DNA of 64,000 bases from Marinomonas gallaica (GCF_001639745.1 NZ_LTAX01000015.1:1-64000); one strand, 5' to 3'; shown: positions 8,037 to 16,700, numbered from the stretch's first letter. The notes: generated by a model from the letters alone, not told the origin. Made by a program: numbers and translations.

Positions 8037-9209
8037 GTGTATCGTATTTCAGAGTTAGCTGAAAAAGTCGGGCTGTCACGGTCAACCTTGCTCTACTACG
8101 AGAAGCAAGGTTTGTTGCAGGGTGTTCGCCAACCCAACGGCTATCGGCTGTATTCAGACAAAGATGCTCAGCGCTTGCACTTGTTGCAACAACTGCAAGC
8201 GGGCGGTTTAACACTTAAGGAATGTAAATCCTTTTTAGACAGCAAGGTGCAGCGCTCTGTACTTGAAAAGCGCTTGCAGCAGCTGGACGAAGACATCGCT
8301 AAAAAGCGACAAGCTCGCGCGTTACTTGCCGCCTTGCTGGGTGAAGGTTCCCTGCGTCTTTGGCACCAACAGACCGATAAATTAGCGCCAGACGCCCATC
8401 TGGATTGGTTAAAGCAGCAAGGCTTTAATGAACAACAAGCCCTGCATTTGAAATGGTTATCAAAAGATATGAACGAACACGATCAATACATGGCCGATTT
8501 TATGACGGTATTCCAAGGCTTAGAACGCTGGGGGCCTAGCAGTGATGCCGATACGCTAAAAACCTTGTCCACACTGCCAACAACACCCACCAAGATCATT
8601 GATATTGGCTGCGGCAAAGGCTTTTCAACCCGTTTATTGGCAGAGCACACCCAAGCCGAGATTGTGGCGGTAGATAACGAGCAAAGTGCGCTGGATGAAC
8701 TCAGTGAACGCCTCACCGAGCAGGGGCTAAAGACCCGTGTAACGCTAAGCTGCGCCAGCATGACGGATCTGCCCTTTGCGCCTGAAAGCTTTGATTGCAT
8801 CTGGTCAGAAGCGGCGGCTTACATAATGGGTGTTAAGCAAGCGTTAACCCAGTGGCGTAAATTACTGACTAATAGCGGCTTCATGGTAATCAGTGACCTA
8901 GTATGGTTAACCGATAATCCAAGCCAAGAGGCAGTAGCGTTCTGGGAAGGTGAATACCCAGATATGCAAACTATCGAAAAACGCATAGGCCAAATGCGCC
9001 AAGCTGGTTTTGCAGTGATTGATCATTTCACTTTAAGTGACCAAGCATGGCACGACTACTATCAACCACTCAAAGCGCGAGTTGCAGAAGTAAAAGCAAG
9101 CATGCCAAATTCAAATGCCATCGCAGATATCGAGCGAGAAATTGCGATTTATGAACGCTACCTAGGCGAGTTTGGTTATCAGATGTTTGTGCTGCGCAAA
9201 GGAGCTTAA
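8037..9209 (+). CDS. MerR-family regulator fused to a class I SAM methyltransferase
   Basis: A 390-aa two-domain protein. Residues 1-70 are a MerR winged helix-turn-helix (MYRISELAEKVGLSRSTLLYYEKQGLL...NGYRLYSDKDAQRL), followed by a coiled dimerisation helix to about 100. From about 180 a Rossmann methyltransferase begins, with the SAM-binding motif IIDIGCGKG at 187-195, an acidic VAVDNE loop and a SFDCIWSEAA motif resembling UbiE/MenG-type methyltransferases. The usual effector-binding domain of MerR proteins is thus replaced by an enzyme domain, so SAM, its product or the methylated substrate may be the signal. The GTG at 8037 is chosen because AAAGGA lies 9 bases upstream and the nearby ATG at 8026 is out of frame. 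Substrate and target promoter are unknown. Confidence 0.85.
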   Translation: MYRISELAEKVGLSRSTLLYYEKQGLLQGVRQPNGYRLYSDKDAQRLHLLQQLQAGGLTLKECKSFLDSKVQRSVLEKRLQQLDEDIAKKRQARALLAALLGEGSLRLWHQQTDKLAPDAHLDWLKQQGFNEQQALHLKWLSKDMNEHDQYMADFMTVFQGLERWGPSSDADTLKTLSTLPTTPTKIIDIGCGKGFSTRLLAEHTQAEIVAVDNEQSALDELSERLTEQGLKTRVTLSCASMTDLPFAPESFDCIWSEAAAYIMGVKQALTQWRKLLTNSGFMVISDLVWLTDNPSQEAVAFWEGEYPDMQTIEKRIGQMRQAGFAVIDHFTLSDQAWHDYYQPLKARVAEVKASMPNSNAIADIEREIAIYERYLGEFGYQMFVLRKGA

Positions 9210-9211
9210 AA

Positions 9212-9233
9212 CAGGGGCGTAAAATCGCCCCTG
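9212..9233 (+). terminator. Hairpin after the MerR-methyltransferase gene
   Basis: CAGGGGCG (9212-9219) and CGCCCCTG (9226-9233) pair perfectly around a 6-base loop directly after the stop codon. No T run follows, so it may be a weak terminator. Confidence 0.5.
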
Positions 9234-9268
9234 CCACAACACCGTTTAGCTGAGTTTAAGGGTGAGAC

Positions 9269-10621
9269 TTAGCGATAATAAAGCGCGGCATTTTCTTGTT
9301 TGCGCTGATCCAATGTCTTAGCAATTGCCGATGCTGTCGTTTTACTGACCCCTTGTTGCTGTGCAAGGTGAGTAAATTGGCTGATGGCTTCTGCGACTTC
9401 TTCAATGACTTGCCTTGCATCATGCCAATTCGAAAAGCCAGCACTGGTAGCAAGTTTTTGCATTACCTTAAGCGGTGGCGCTTTGCCATAACCTCCGAAC
9501 GCAGTGGCGTGTTCGTTGAATGGATGTGGACTGTAGGTAACATCGTAAAAAGGTGCAGGATTCCATTGACCGTCATCCGCTTGCAAAAATGCCCAGTTTT
9601 TACTGTGGTCGTCATGGTTAGACGACAGCAGGTTAAACATGGCGCGGCGAAATTGCAGTTGTCCAGCAGCGGGAGATTTACACAACTGACGGCTGGCTTT
9701 GATCAAGTCAATATAATCTAAGCTTGGCGTTCGAAAGTCTGCATCCAGCAGCCCGCAAGCGCTGTGCATATGCAATCGACCTGCACTGAGTTGACTGCCT
9801 GAGTCGGCCTGTTCAGTGACATAATCAAAACGCTTGAGTGCTAGCCACGCAGGCGCACCGCTGGTGTGCGGTGCTTCAATGAGTTGCCATAGCGGCGGTT
9901 GGCACCTAGCTTGCTCAGCCATTTGCAAATAAACCGCCTCACACAAACCTTCTTCATGGCCGAGCGCTAGATTCTTCGAGGTAAATTTAATCAGCCACGC
10001 TTCATCGCCAGGCTTTGCAAAGGTTCGGCATTGCTGAGTTTCCCCAGCAGGCATATAAATCTGTGCCTTTGGTCTTGCCCCACCCGAACTCCCTCCGGCG
10101 ACTAATGCAGCCAACACCTGCTGAGTATGTCCATCTAACTCATCGTGATTCTCATCCACATAACCTGACATTGAAGCATCGAACAGCGTTTGCGCTTCTA
10201 AGCCTAAAGTAGCTAAATCAATGTCAGCGTTTGTCGTAGCTGAAAACTCAGACACCGGAGAAAAAGACAACCCTCCCATGCCTTTATCACCGACAAAGGC
10301 TAACCTATCCATCGCTGTTAATTGATTAGGCAGGATGTCCTTTTGCCGGAAAATACGATCTTGTAACAGCATGCCCCAGCCATCAGGTAAACAATCCCCA
10401 AATACGCCATGTACACCTTGATGAGGTGCTTTAGGTGCGGCTTGAACTTGCGCGTTCGCTTGCAAGGTAAAAGGTGATAAATTGCCAAACTGCTGCAAAT
10501 AGCCGTCTGCATACTGAAAAAAAACGCCTTGCCGATTCTGCGCCAAGACCCCTACAGCAACCTGCTCACCTGAGCTTAACGTACGAGTTACCATGAGTTT
10601 TTGAATGGGTTTAAAACTCAT
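9269..10621 (-). CDS. hipA: HipA-family serine/threonine kinase toxin
   Basis: 450 aa, the usual size for HipA. The N-terminal HipA domain (VGVLAQNRQGVFFQY...) is followed by the kinase-like HipA_C domain. Visible motifs are the glycine-rich GGSSGGARPK loop (176-185), the catalytic loop HDDHSKN (336-342) and the metal-binding YDVTYS segment (359-364), so the kinase looks intact. E. coli HipA phosphorylates glutamyl-tRNA synthetase and causes growth arrest; the target here is not shown. It overlaps hipB by 11 bases (10611-10621) and is co-transcribed with it. Confidence 0.9.
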   Translation of the reverse strand: MSFKPIQKLMVTRTLSSGEQVAVGVLAQNRQGVFFQYADGYLQQFGNLSPFTLQANAQVQAAPKAPHQGVHGVFGDCLPDGWGMLLQDRIFRQKDILPNQLTAMDRLAFVGDKGMGGLSFSPVSEFSATTNADIDLATLGLEAQTLFDASMSGYVDENHDELDGHTQQVLAALVAGGSSGGARPKAQIYMPAGETQQCRTFAKPGDEAWLIKFTSKNLALGHEEGLCEAVYLQMAEQARCQPPLWQLIEAPHTSGAPAWLALKRFDYVTEQADSGSQLSAGRLHMHSACGLLDADFRTPSLDYIDLIKASRQLCKSPAAGQLQFRRAMFNLLSSNHDDHSKNWAFLQADDGQWNPAPFYDVTYSPHPFNEHATAFGGYGKAPPLKVMQKLATSAGFSNWHDARQVIEEVAEAISQFTHLAQQQGVSKTTASAIAKTLDQRKQENAALYYR

Positions 10622-10901
10622 CTTTTAGCACCTCATCAATACTCGTGGGTATAGCAGCGCGTTCTTTGCTAGGTTGCGTGAGCTGATAAAGCCTATCCAA
10701 CGAGTCGAGAGTCTGCCAAAGCAACAGCAATTGGCGAAATGAAATTTGCCCGGTCAGCTCAAATTTCTTAATGGTGGCCGCAGGTACACAGCTTCGTTCA
10801 GCCAACGCTGCTCGTGATAGCTTTGCTTGTTGGCGTAACCCTCGCAAATAAGCCGCATAGGCTTGGCTGACATCGGTATCATCAAGTAAGGTAAAATTCA
10901 T
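10611..10901 (-). CDS. hipB: HipB-like helix-turn-helix antitoxin
   Basis: A 96-aa XRE-type DNA-binding protein (AYLRGLRQQAKLSRAALAERSCVPAATIKKFE at about 16-47) that should neutralise HipA and repress the operon. The frame is open further upstream, to an ATG at 10952, but that start would place the palindromic operator at 10914-10935 inside the coding region. I prefer the ATG at 10901 (MNFTLLDD). The gene overlaps hipA, the normal order for this module. Confidence 0.82.
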   Translation of the reverse strand: MNFTLLDDTDVSQAYAAYLRGLRQQAKLSRAALAERSCVPAATIKKFELTGQISFRQLLLLWQTLDSLDRLYQLTQPSKERAAIPTSIDEVLKDEF

Positions 10902-10913
10902 CCGCAAAGACCA

Positions 10914-10935
10914 AATGGATACAGTTATATCCATT
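10914..10935 (-). promoter_or_regulatory. Operator-like inverted repeat upstream of hipB
   Basis: Arms AATGGATA (10914-10921) and TATCCATT (10928-10935) are perfectly complementary around a 6-base spacer. It is centred about 23 bases upstream of the hipB ATG. The GGATA/TATCC half-sites are the same pentamers known in the E. coli HipB operator, though in the opposite order and with different spacing. It is the likely autoregulatory site. Confidence 0.65.
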
Positions 10936-11054
10936 ATAGACAAATAAAACAAAAAATGAACATTACTGTGTCTATTTATAAATAAAGTATTGGAACTTCA
11001 CCCGATAAAGCCTTTCAAAACTGCTATTTCTTACCTCTGACAGAAAAACAAAAC

Positions 11055-11082
11055 TTACATTTTTATGCGCATAAAAATGTAA
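11055..11082. repeat. 28-bp perfect palindrome, first of a pair
   Basis: Two 14-base arms (TTACATTTTTATGC and its complement) meet at 11068/11069 with no spacer. The central 16 bases TTTTATGCGCATAAAA are identical to the centre of the second palindrome, whose centre lies 32 bases away. Confidence 0.85.
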
Positions 11083-11088
11083 AATCTC

Positions 11089-11112
11089 GCACTTTTATGC
11101 GCATAAAAGTGC
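11089..11112. repeat. 24-bp perfect palindrome, second of a pair
   Basis: Two 12-base arms (GCACTTTTATGC and its complement) are centred at 11100/11101. It shares the core TTTTATGCGCATAAAA with 11055-11082. It abuts the DUF4143 remnant. It is a possible paired operator, or two hairpins left by a small mobile element. Confidence 0.85.
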
Positions 11113-11113
11113 T

Positions 11114-11344
11114 AAAGGGATTACCGAAATCGAATTTATTTTGGCAACCGATGAAAGAGATATCGTCCCAGTAGAAGTCAAAAGTGGCAAACGTACCCGC
11201 GCAAAGTCACTTGCGTCTTACATTGATAAATGCGCACCAAACACAACATTCAAACTCACTGGCACCCAAGGCTCATCAGCGTTAGAACAAACCAACATCG
11301 TGATGCCATTGTATTTCACCCAGTATTTATCGCAGAGGTGGTAA
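11114..11344 (+). pseudogene. C-terminal remnant of a DUF4143 AAA ATPase
   Basis: The frame from about 11114 reads KGITEIEFILATDERDIVPVEVKSGKRTRAKSLASYIDK and continues to PLYFTQYL before the TAA at 11342. This is the C-terminal DUF4143 end (PVEVKSG nuclease-like motif) of bacterial AAA+ ATPases that are normally about 400 aa. Everything upstream is missing and is replaced by the paired palindromes, so this is a deletion remnant. A TTG at 11141 could initiate a short peptide, but I see no reason to expect one. Confidence 0.75.
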
Positions 11345-11526
11345 AAGAGCGTTGCGAACCCTGTGTTCTAAACAAAGTGACTCTAAGCTTAATTGAACTC
11401 TGACCCGTTTTACTTACTAGCGCTCTAATTCTGGCTCTAAACCGACAGGATTAATGGGAATTTTAGGTGTCATATTTTACTTCTCTCCCAGTCCTTCGCT
11501 TTCAGATTCTTGGGCTCTTTCATCCT

Positions 11527-11868
11527 CTAAAGCACCAGCATGGTTTCATAAAGCAGCTGTTCAATGCTTTGTCGGCTGTCCATCACAGCAATAAGTACAA
11601 CCTTGTTCGCCTCTTCATCGACCCGATAGAACACTAAGTTATGCTGAGCGACCAGCATTTGGCGATAGTCCATAAAACCCAAAGCAGCTAACCGCTCACT
11701 AATCGGGGAGGAAAAGGGATGATGACTCAGTTCCAGAACCTGTTGCTTAATTAAGTTCCTTGCGTCACCAGCTACAACGGCTCCATGTTTGCGTGTTAAA
11801 AATGCTGATAGCTTTTTGAGTGTCTCTTTAAATACTGGCGTAGCAACAACTTGAAAAGACTCAGACAT
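11527..11868 (-). CDS. RelE/ParE-family toxin
   Basis: 113 aa from the ATG at 11868 (MSESFQVVATPVFKETLKKLSAFL). The family pattern is visible: an N-terminal strand, two helices, then strands with DYRQMLVAQHNLVFYRVDEEANKVVLIAVMDSRQ. Members are ribosome-dependent mRNA nucleases (RelE) or gyrase poisons (ParE); I cannot say which applies. The longer start at 11895 is rejected because it would overlap the antitoxin by 35 bases. The ATG at 11868 gives the classic 8-base overlap. Confidence 0.8.
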   Translation of the reverse strand: MSESFQVVATPVFKETLKKLSAFLTRKHGAVVAGDARNLIKQQVLELSHHPFSSPISERLAALGFMDYRQMLVAQHNLVFYRVDEEANKVVLIAVMDSRQSIEQLLYETMLVL

Positions 11869-12085
11869 CAAAGGCCTCATCCAAAGACAGCTCACCCTTT
11901 TGATTCAAACTGCGCTCAGAAAGGTTAATCAGCTTAAGCAAAGCAATGGTTTCTTGCTGCTCATAGTAAGCCTGCGAGTCTTGTACAACATACACTTCTT
12001 TGCCGTTTTGAGTGACGTGCAAAGGATCATCTAAAGAGAGGTTATTGGCATTTGCTTTCAGGTAGGACACGGTTTGAATATTCAT
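11861..12085 (-). CDS. PhD/YefM-family antitoxin
   Basis: A 74-aa protein: MNIQTVSYLKANANNLSLDDPLHVTQNGKEVYVVQD is a PhD/YefM N-terminal DNA-binding fold, and the acidic tail (LNQKGELSLDEAFDV) is the toxin-binding part. It is encoded first and overlaps the toxin by 8 bases, as usual. An inverted repeat 10 bases upstream is a likely self-repression site. Confidence 0.85.
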   Translation of the reverse strand: MNIQTVSYLKANANNLSLDDPLHVTQNGKEVYVVQDSQAYYEQQETIALLKLINLSERSLNQKGELSLDEAFDV

Positions 12086-12094
12086 AAAAATCCC

Positions 12095-12116
12095 ATTAGT
12101 TTAAATATGGACTAAT
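12095..12116 (-). promoter_or_regulatory. Inverted repeat upstream of the antitoxin gene
   Basis: ATTAGT (12095-12100) and ACTAAT (12111-12116) face each other with a 10-base AT-rich spacer, right at the expected promoter. It is a probable toxin-antitoxin operator. Confidence 0.45.
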
Positions 12117-12442
12117 TATAGACCGATAATTTACTTTAGCCTACCTCACGTTTTCTCTATCACTGGGAATCTCGAATGGACTCGCCTTAATATAACTTAG
12201 AACTATGGCTTATGATTAACAGATAGTTTATGTCGAACTTAACATTACCAAAATGATCACTATTATAAGTCTTACAACTCAGCCTTGTACGCAGCGATTC
12301 AGTTACGCTTGCAGCTAAGGCGAAAAAATTGGCTTCGGTCGATTTTTTCATATCTGAAGAGCAAGAATGAACGGGGTTCTTCAATGATGGGCATCCCTCT
12401 TGGACAACTTAGTTGCTAACCACTGTAGTGATCTAACATAAC
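12117..12442. other. Non-coding gap
   Basis: About 325 bases between the toxin-antitoxin promoter and the end of the helicase gene. A 65-codon minus-strand frame (12187-12384) has no ribosome binding site or family resemblance that I can see. Nothing else is supportable. Confidence 0.4.
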
Positions 12443-15400
12443 CTACCCCACCGCCAGCTTCGCGGCTTGTTGCCACATAAAGTGTGGCATAGGTGTTTTC
12501 AGTTGCCACGTGATGCTCATCGGTTGCGAGCCGGTGTGCGATACGTATTCCACTTCCCCGTAATTCACAAATCCGATGGTGCGGCCGTATTCGTCTTTAC
12601 TTTGCTCTCGTACAAAGAGAAATAAGCGCTTCCCTATTTCACGGTGGTGGATGTAATCGCGGCCACGACCATGATCTGGTCGAGCGCTGTTTTGCGATTG
12701 CCAATGAAACAGTGACTCATTAATGGCGTAGTCGTGATACATGGTGGTCGGCGAAAACTGCTTTTCGTTTTTATCCAGCGTGACAAACATTAGCTCTATA
12801 TTTTGATCCTGAATAACAAACACGCCTTCTCGTGCCGGCGGTTGACGCTCAAACGTGGTCGCGCCAAATGCCGCTAATATCTGCTCGCGGGCGTAGCGAG
12901 CATGCACCTTAAGCGTCACCTCTGACAGATCGTTCATATCCACCAATTCATGTTTGATACGAGCAAGTTGCCAGCGAATCACATCATCAAGTTCTTCAGC
13001 TACACCTAGGTGACTAAGCTGTTTGATGCTCTGTGCTAAAGACGCAAAGCCTACATCAGGACCCGGCTTTTTCCAGAAGTCATAATGGCACATTACCGTA
13101 CGTCGATCGTCCACGTTGGCACCACTAAAGTCAGTCTGACAAAGTCGTTCAAGGAAGTTTAAATAACCATGATCGTCACAGGTCAGAATGCGGTTATGTA
13201 TCGCTTTGCGCACTATTTTAAAGGCTTCATCGATCTGCGAGCCTTCTTTGACTTCATCTTTGGATTTCGCCACCAACTCAGCCCAGCTGCCGCGTTTGTA
13301 AAGTTCGTTTAAGTCGATATGTGGATGTTGCGCGATAAAGTTCGCTAGTGTCAGAGGTTGTGTCGAATGCTGGGGAAATTGGCGGATCATAGCCGCCAGA
13401 CGACTTTTTGTAAGTGTCGCTTGGCGAATATGGCTGAGCACCATTTCTTGGGTGCGCTTTGTCAGCTCGATTCGACAACCTAACGGCGCATGCGGAAAGC
13501 CTTGTTTGATTTCATCACTGATCGCTTTTGGACTTCTACCGACTAACGCCCTGAATTTATTAGCAAAATCGTACTCAGGTCGTGAGTTACCAACAAAGTC
13601 CAATACCGTACAACACTCTTTACCCTCGGCTATACGCAAGCCACGCCCTAGCTGTTGTAAAAAGATGGTGAGACTTTCGGTAGGACGCAAGAACAACAAA
13701 GTATCGACTTCAGGAATGTCGACACCTTCATTAAAGATATCCACGACACAAAGCACATTGATTTGTCCGCTACGGATCGCCTGCTGTTTCTGCTGACGCT
13801 CAGCGCTGTTATCACTGGTCAGTACGTCAGCTTTAATACCTTTGAGCAGAAATTGGCTCGCCATGTACTGTGCATGTTCACGGCTGACACAAAACGCTAA
13901 CGCCTTCATTTGGCTAATATCGGTAACGATCTCCTGCAAACTGAGCAGTATCTTGTCAAAACGCGCTTGGTTATGGGTATAAAGGTTAGTCAGTTGTGCA
14001 ATATCGTAGCGCCCACGGCTCCAAGCGATATTCCGAAGGTCGGTATCGTCATCGATGCCAAAATATTGAAATGGCGATAAGTGACGACGATTGATCGCTT
14101 CCGGCAAACGAATCTCTGCCGCAATCACACCACCAAAGTCAGGCAGAATATCGCCGCCATCATGACGCTCAGGGGTCGCCGTTAAGCCCAGCAATAAACT
14201 CGGCTGGAAATAGGCCAATACAGCACGATAGCTGCTTGCCGCGATGTGATGCACTTCGTCAATCACAATGTAATCGTAAAAGTCTGGCGTCAGGTTAAGG
14301 TGTTCTAGTTGATTATTCAGTGTTTGAATCGATACAAACAACTGACGATAGTGGGCTGGCGTATGACCACCCACCCAAAGCTCGCCAAAGGAACCATCTC
14401 GTAATACGCCACGGTAGGCCGCTCGGGCTTGCTTTAGAATTTCCTCTCGGTGCGCCACAAACAAGAAAGTCGCGTTCGGCTTCTGCTTCACAAAACGCGC
14501 AAAATCAAACGCCGAAATCAAAGTTTTACCTGTGCCAGTGGCCGCGACCACTAGGTTGCGAAAGCGCTGATGAATATCTCGCTCTACGGCCAGCCGTTCC
14601 AAAATCTCACTTTGATGCGGGAACGGCGTAATATCAAAAAAGTGTGCGGTATTATGTTCATCGCCAACACGCTGCTGTCGCAAGGCTTTATTAAGTTTTT
14701 CAGTACTGCTGGCATCGCCATTAAACAGCTCAAACTCATTGGATACCCAGTAGGTTTCAAAGGTACTGAGCGACTTATCGATGATATGCGGGATTTCTTG
14801 CGAGGTGATCTTTAAGTTCCACTCAAGGCCATTGGTCAATGCCGAGTGCGATAAATTAGAAGAGCCGATGTAACCTGTGTGGAAGCCCGAATTGCGAAGA
14901 AACAAATAGCTTTTAGCATGAAGACGTTCACGCTCGGTGTTGTAGCTGAGCTTTACTTCGGTATTCGGTAACTTTGCCAAATACTCCACGGCTTTGGTAT
15001 CGGTCGCGCCCATGTAAGATGTAGTGATGATCTTAAGTTCTCGACCGCTGGCAGTGAACGCCTCCAACTCCTTACGAAAGATGCGAATCCCAGCCCATTT
15101 GATGAAAGACACCAGCCAATAGATTTTATCGGCGGATAGAATCTCGCGTTTTAACTCAGACTCTAACGACAACCCTGCGTTGCTGCCGCAAAACAGCTCA
15201 CTTTGTGTGAGCCCAGTAAGCGGAAAGATGTCGTCGACATATTGCTTCAAATTCGCTGCAACAGGGTTTTCCAGTTCATACAAGGCGGTAAGAATTTTGC
15301 CTTGGCTATCGAGCAAGTTTTCTTCGATGAAAGCATCGTCTTTTAAGCGCTCTTTCAACCAAAGTAATAATTCATTCGAAAGTTCGATTTGCTGTTGTAA

Positions 15401-15583
15401 CTGCTGATCGCCTGATGGCACTGAGCCGATCGCATACTCTAAAATATTACCTAAAAAGCGGGATAGCCAAATCGATGCTTCGGCTGCTGAAAGCTCACGC
15501 TCACCGACATAAAAACGATCGCGGTCCAAACGCCGCTCCACCAACTGGGTAATCAGTTGCTCGTAGATTCCTGATTGCTGCAT
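12443..15583 (-). CDS. PLD-like nuclease / SF2 helicase with DUF3427 C-terminus
   Basis: A 1046-aa multidomain protein. Residues about 130-260 are a phospholipase-D-like nuclease domain with a single HKD-type motif (HAKSYLFLRNSGFHTGYIGSSNLSHSAL, about 222-249). A superfamily 2 helicase follows, with Walker A ATGTGKT (348-354), DEVH box IDEVHH (441-446), LTATPER (467-473) and motif VI QQLGRGLR. The remaining ~350 residues match the DUF3427 type C-terminus (HYDFWKKPG, FSPTTMYHDYAI, FLFVREQSKDEYG). Proteins of this plan act on DNA or RNA, and related PLD-helicase combinations occur in phage-defence loci; the exact role is not established. It lies between toxin-antitoxin modules, which favours an accessory or defence role. 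It ends at 12443 with no obvious partner gene. Confidence 0.85.
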   Translation of the reverse strand: MQQSGIYEQLITQLVERRLDRDRFYVGERELSAAEASIWLSRFLGNILEYAIGSVPSGDQQLQQQIELSNELLLWLKERLKDDAFIEENLLDSQGKILTALYELENPVAANLKQYVDDIFPLTGLTQSELFCGSNAGLSLESELKREILSADKIYWLVSFIKWAGIRIFRKELEAFTASGRELKIITTSYMGATDTKAVEYLAKLPNTEVKLSYNTERERLHAKSYLFLRNSGFHTGYIGSSNLSHSALTNGLEWNLKITSQEIPHIIDKSLSTFETYWVSNEFELFNGDASSTEKLNKALRQQRVGDEHNTAHFFDITPFPHQSEILERLAVERDIHQRFRNLVVAATGTGKTLISAFDFARFVKQKPNATFLFVAHREEILKQARAAYRGVLRDGSFGELWVGGHTPAHYRQLFVSIQTLNNQLEHLNLTPDFYDYIVIDEVHHIAASSYRAVLAYFQPSLLLGLTATPERHDGGDILPDFGGVIAAEIRLPEAINRRHLSPFQYFGIDDDTDLRNIAWSRGRYDIAQLTNLYTHNQARFDKILLSLQEIVTDISQMKALAFCVSREHAQYMASQFLLKGIKADVLTSDNSAERQQKQQAIRSGQINVLCVVDIFNEGVDIPEVDTLLFLRPTESLTIFLQQLGRGLRIAEGKECCTVLDFVGNSRPEYDFANKFRALVGRSPKAISDEIKQGFPHAPLGCRIELTKRTQEMVLSHIRQATLTKSRLAAMIRQFPQHSTQPLTLANFIAQHPHIDLNELYKRGSWAELVAKSKDEVKEGSQIDEAFKIVRKAIHNRILTCDDHGYLNFLERLCQTDFSGANVDDRRTVMCHYDFWKKPGPDVGFASLAQSIKQLSHLGVAEELDDVIRWQLARIKHELVDMNDLSEVTLKVHARYAREQILAAFGATTFERQPPAREGVFVIQDQNIELMFVTLDKNEKQFSPTTMYHDYAINESLFHWQSQNSARPDHGRGRDYIHHREIGKRLFLFVREQSKDEYGRTIGFVNYGEVEYVSHTGSQPMSITWQLKTPMPHFMWQQAAKLAVG

Positions 15584-15782
15584 AAATCCCTGTACTACCT
15601 CATCAAGTTAAATCGTCTGGGCTAACGGTGTACACCCAACAGCGCAAAATAAATTGTGTCTGCCGTCATTCTCTCACCCCGCTACTTTACTAAAAATTCG
15701 TGGTCGACCAATAGCGGAGTGCGTCAATCGTACCTCTATACGTTACAATGAAAACGAATGTTTAGTTGTATGGATTACAATT

Positions 15783-16700
15783 ATGAGTGGTATTAATAGG
15801 CTCGATATCAAGCAATTACGGGTGCTGCAGTTGTTGTTGCAAGAGCGCAATGTGTCTCGAGTGGCGAATGTGATGGGGCTGACGCAGCAGGCGGTCAGTG
15901 AGCAGTTGCGTAAATTGAGGGGGATGTTTGACGATCAACTCTTCATTCGAACCAGTAATGGCGTGGTGCCGACTCCGCTTGCAGAGTCTTTGGAAGCCCA
16001 AGTGAATCAGGTGATTCAAGACATCGAGGCATTGTTTTCGGACCGTACTTTTGAGCCATCGACACTCGAAGGGGTGTTTCACATTACCGCCTCTGATTAT
16101 GCGCTGATGACGGTTTTGCCAGCGCTATTGGATGCGGTCAACAAGGCAGCGCCCCATTTAAAAATCATTGTCCGAGATTTCGAGTCTGACGCGCTCAATA
16201 AGCTCATGCTTACGGGCGAGGTGGATTTGGCCATTTCCTTTCCGCACTTTATCCCTGAGACGTGTCCTTCGATGTTTTTATTTCATGAGCAACATGTCTG
16301 TGTGGTCTCAAAACACTCGCCCTTGGCAGGACAGCAGTTATCCATTGAGGCGCTGGCGCCTCATCCGCAGTTGATCATTTCGCCGTCACGCGCCAATTTG
16401 AAAGGCTCACACGATCATTGGTTTGGCGAAAAAGGCCTACGTCGCAATGTTGTCATGTCCATACCGAGCTTTTCGGCGGCCCCGAGCATCATTGGCGAGT
16501 CCCATTTGGCGTGCTTTTTACCGTCTCGATTGTTGCCCAACGATCACTTAGCCAAGGTGGAACTGGATGAATTACCCCCCTGCTTTGATGTGATTGCCGC
16601 TTGGCACCAACGCTCGTCTAACAGCCCTATCTTAAAGTGGATGCTGGCGTTTATGCATGAGATGTTTGTCGAGCCTCAGGCCTTAGAACAGACCCGCTAA
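15783..16700 (+). CDS. LysR-family transcriptional regulator
   Basis: 305 aa from the ATG at 15783. The winged HTH (about 6-65, LRVLQLLLQERNVSRVANVMGLTQQAVSEQLRKLRGMFDDQLFIR) is followed by a two-lobe effector domain (FHITASDYALMTVLPALL...). The VSRVA...LTQQAVSEQL form belongs to the NodD/LinR-like group. The longer frame from 15654 is rejected because it adds 43 residues of non-LysR sequence. The ligand is unknown. The divergently transcribed neighbour is the helicase; the next plus-strand gene is the 2-oxoglutarate oxygenase, a possible target. Confidence 0.88.
   Translation: MSGINRLDIKQLRVLQLLLQERNVSRVANVMGLTQQAVSEQLRKLRGMFDDQLFIRTSNGVVPTPLAESLEAQVNQVIQDIEALFSDRTFEPSTLEGVFHITASDYALMTVLPALLDAVNKAAPHLKIIVRDFESDALNKLMLTGEVDLAISFPHFIPETCPSMFLFHEQHVCVVSKHSPLAGQQLSIEALAPHPQLIISPSRANLKGSHDHWFGEKGLRRNVVMSIPSFSAAPSIIGESHLACFLPSRLLPNDHLAKVELDELPPCFDVIAAWHQRSSNSPILKWMLAFMHEMFVEPQALEQTR

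Noticed and set aside
9296-9721. 141-codon plus-strand ORF
   Set aside because: It lies entirely antisense to hipA, whose kinase motifs are clear; the product resembles nothing and has no ribosome binding site.
10969-10974. TGTCTA here with TAGACA at 10937-10942 as a second hip operator
   Set aside because: Arms are short and 26 bases apart in AT-rich DNA; too weak beside the perfect repeat at 10914-10935.
12187-12384. 65-codon minus-strand ORF in the gap before the helicase
   Set aside because: No ribosome binding site and no family resemblance; kept only as a non-coding gap.
15654-15782. Upstream extension of the LysR gene
   Set aside because: The 43 extra residues do not fit the LysR family, while the ATG at 15783 gives a standard N-terminus.
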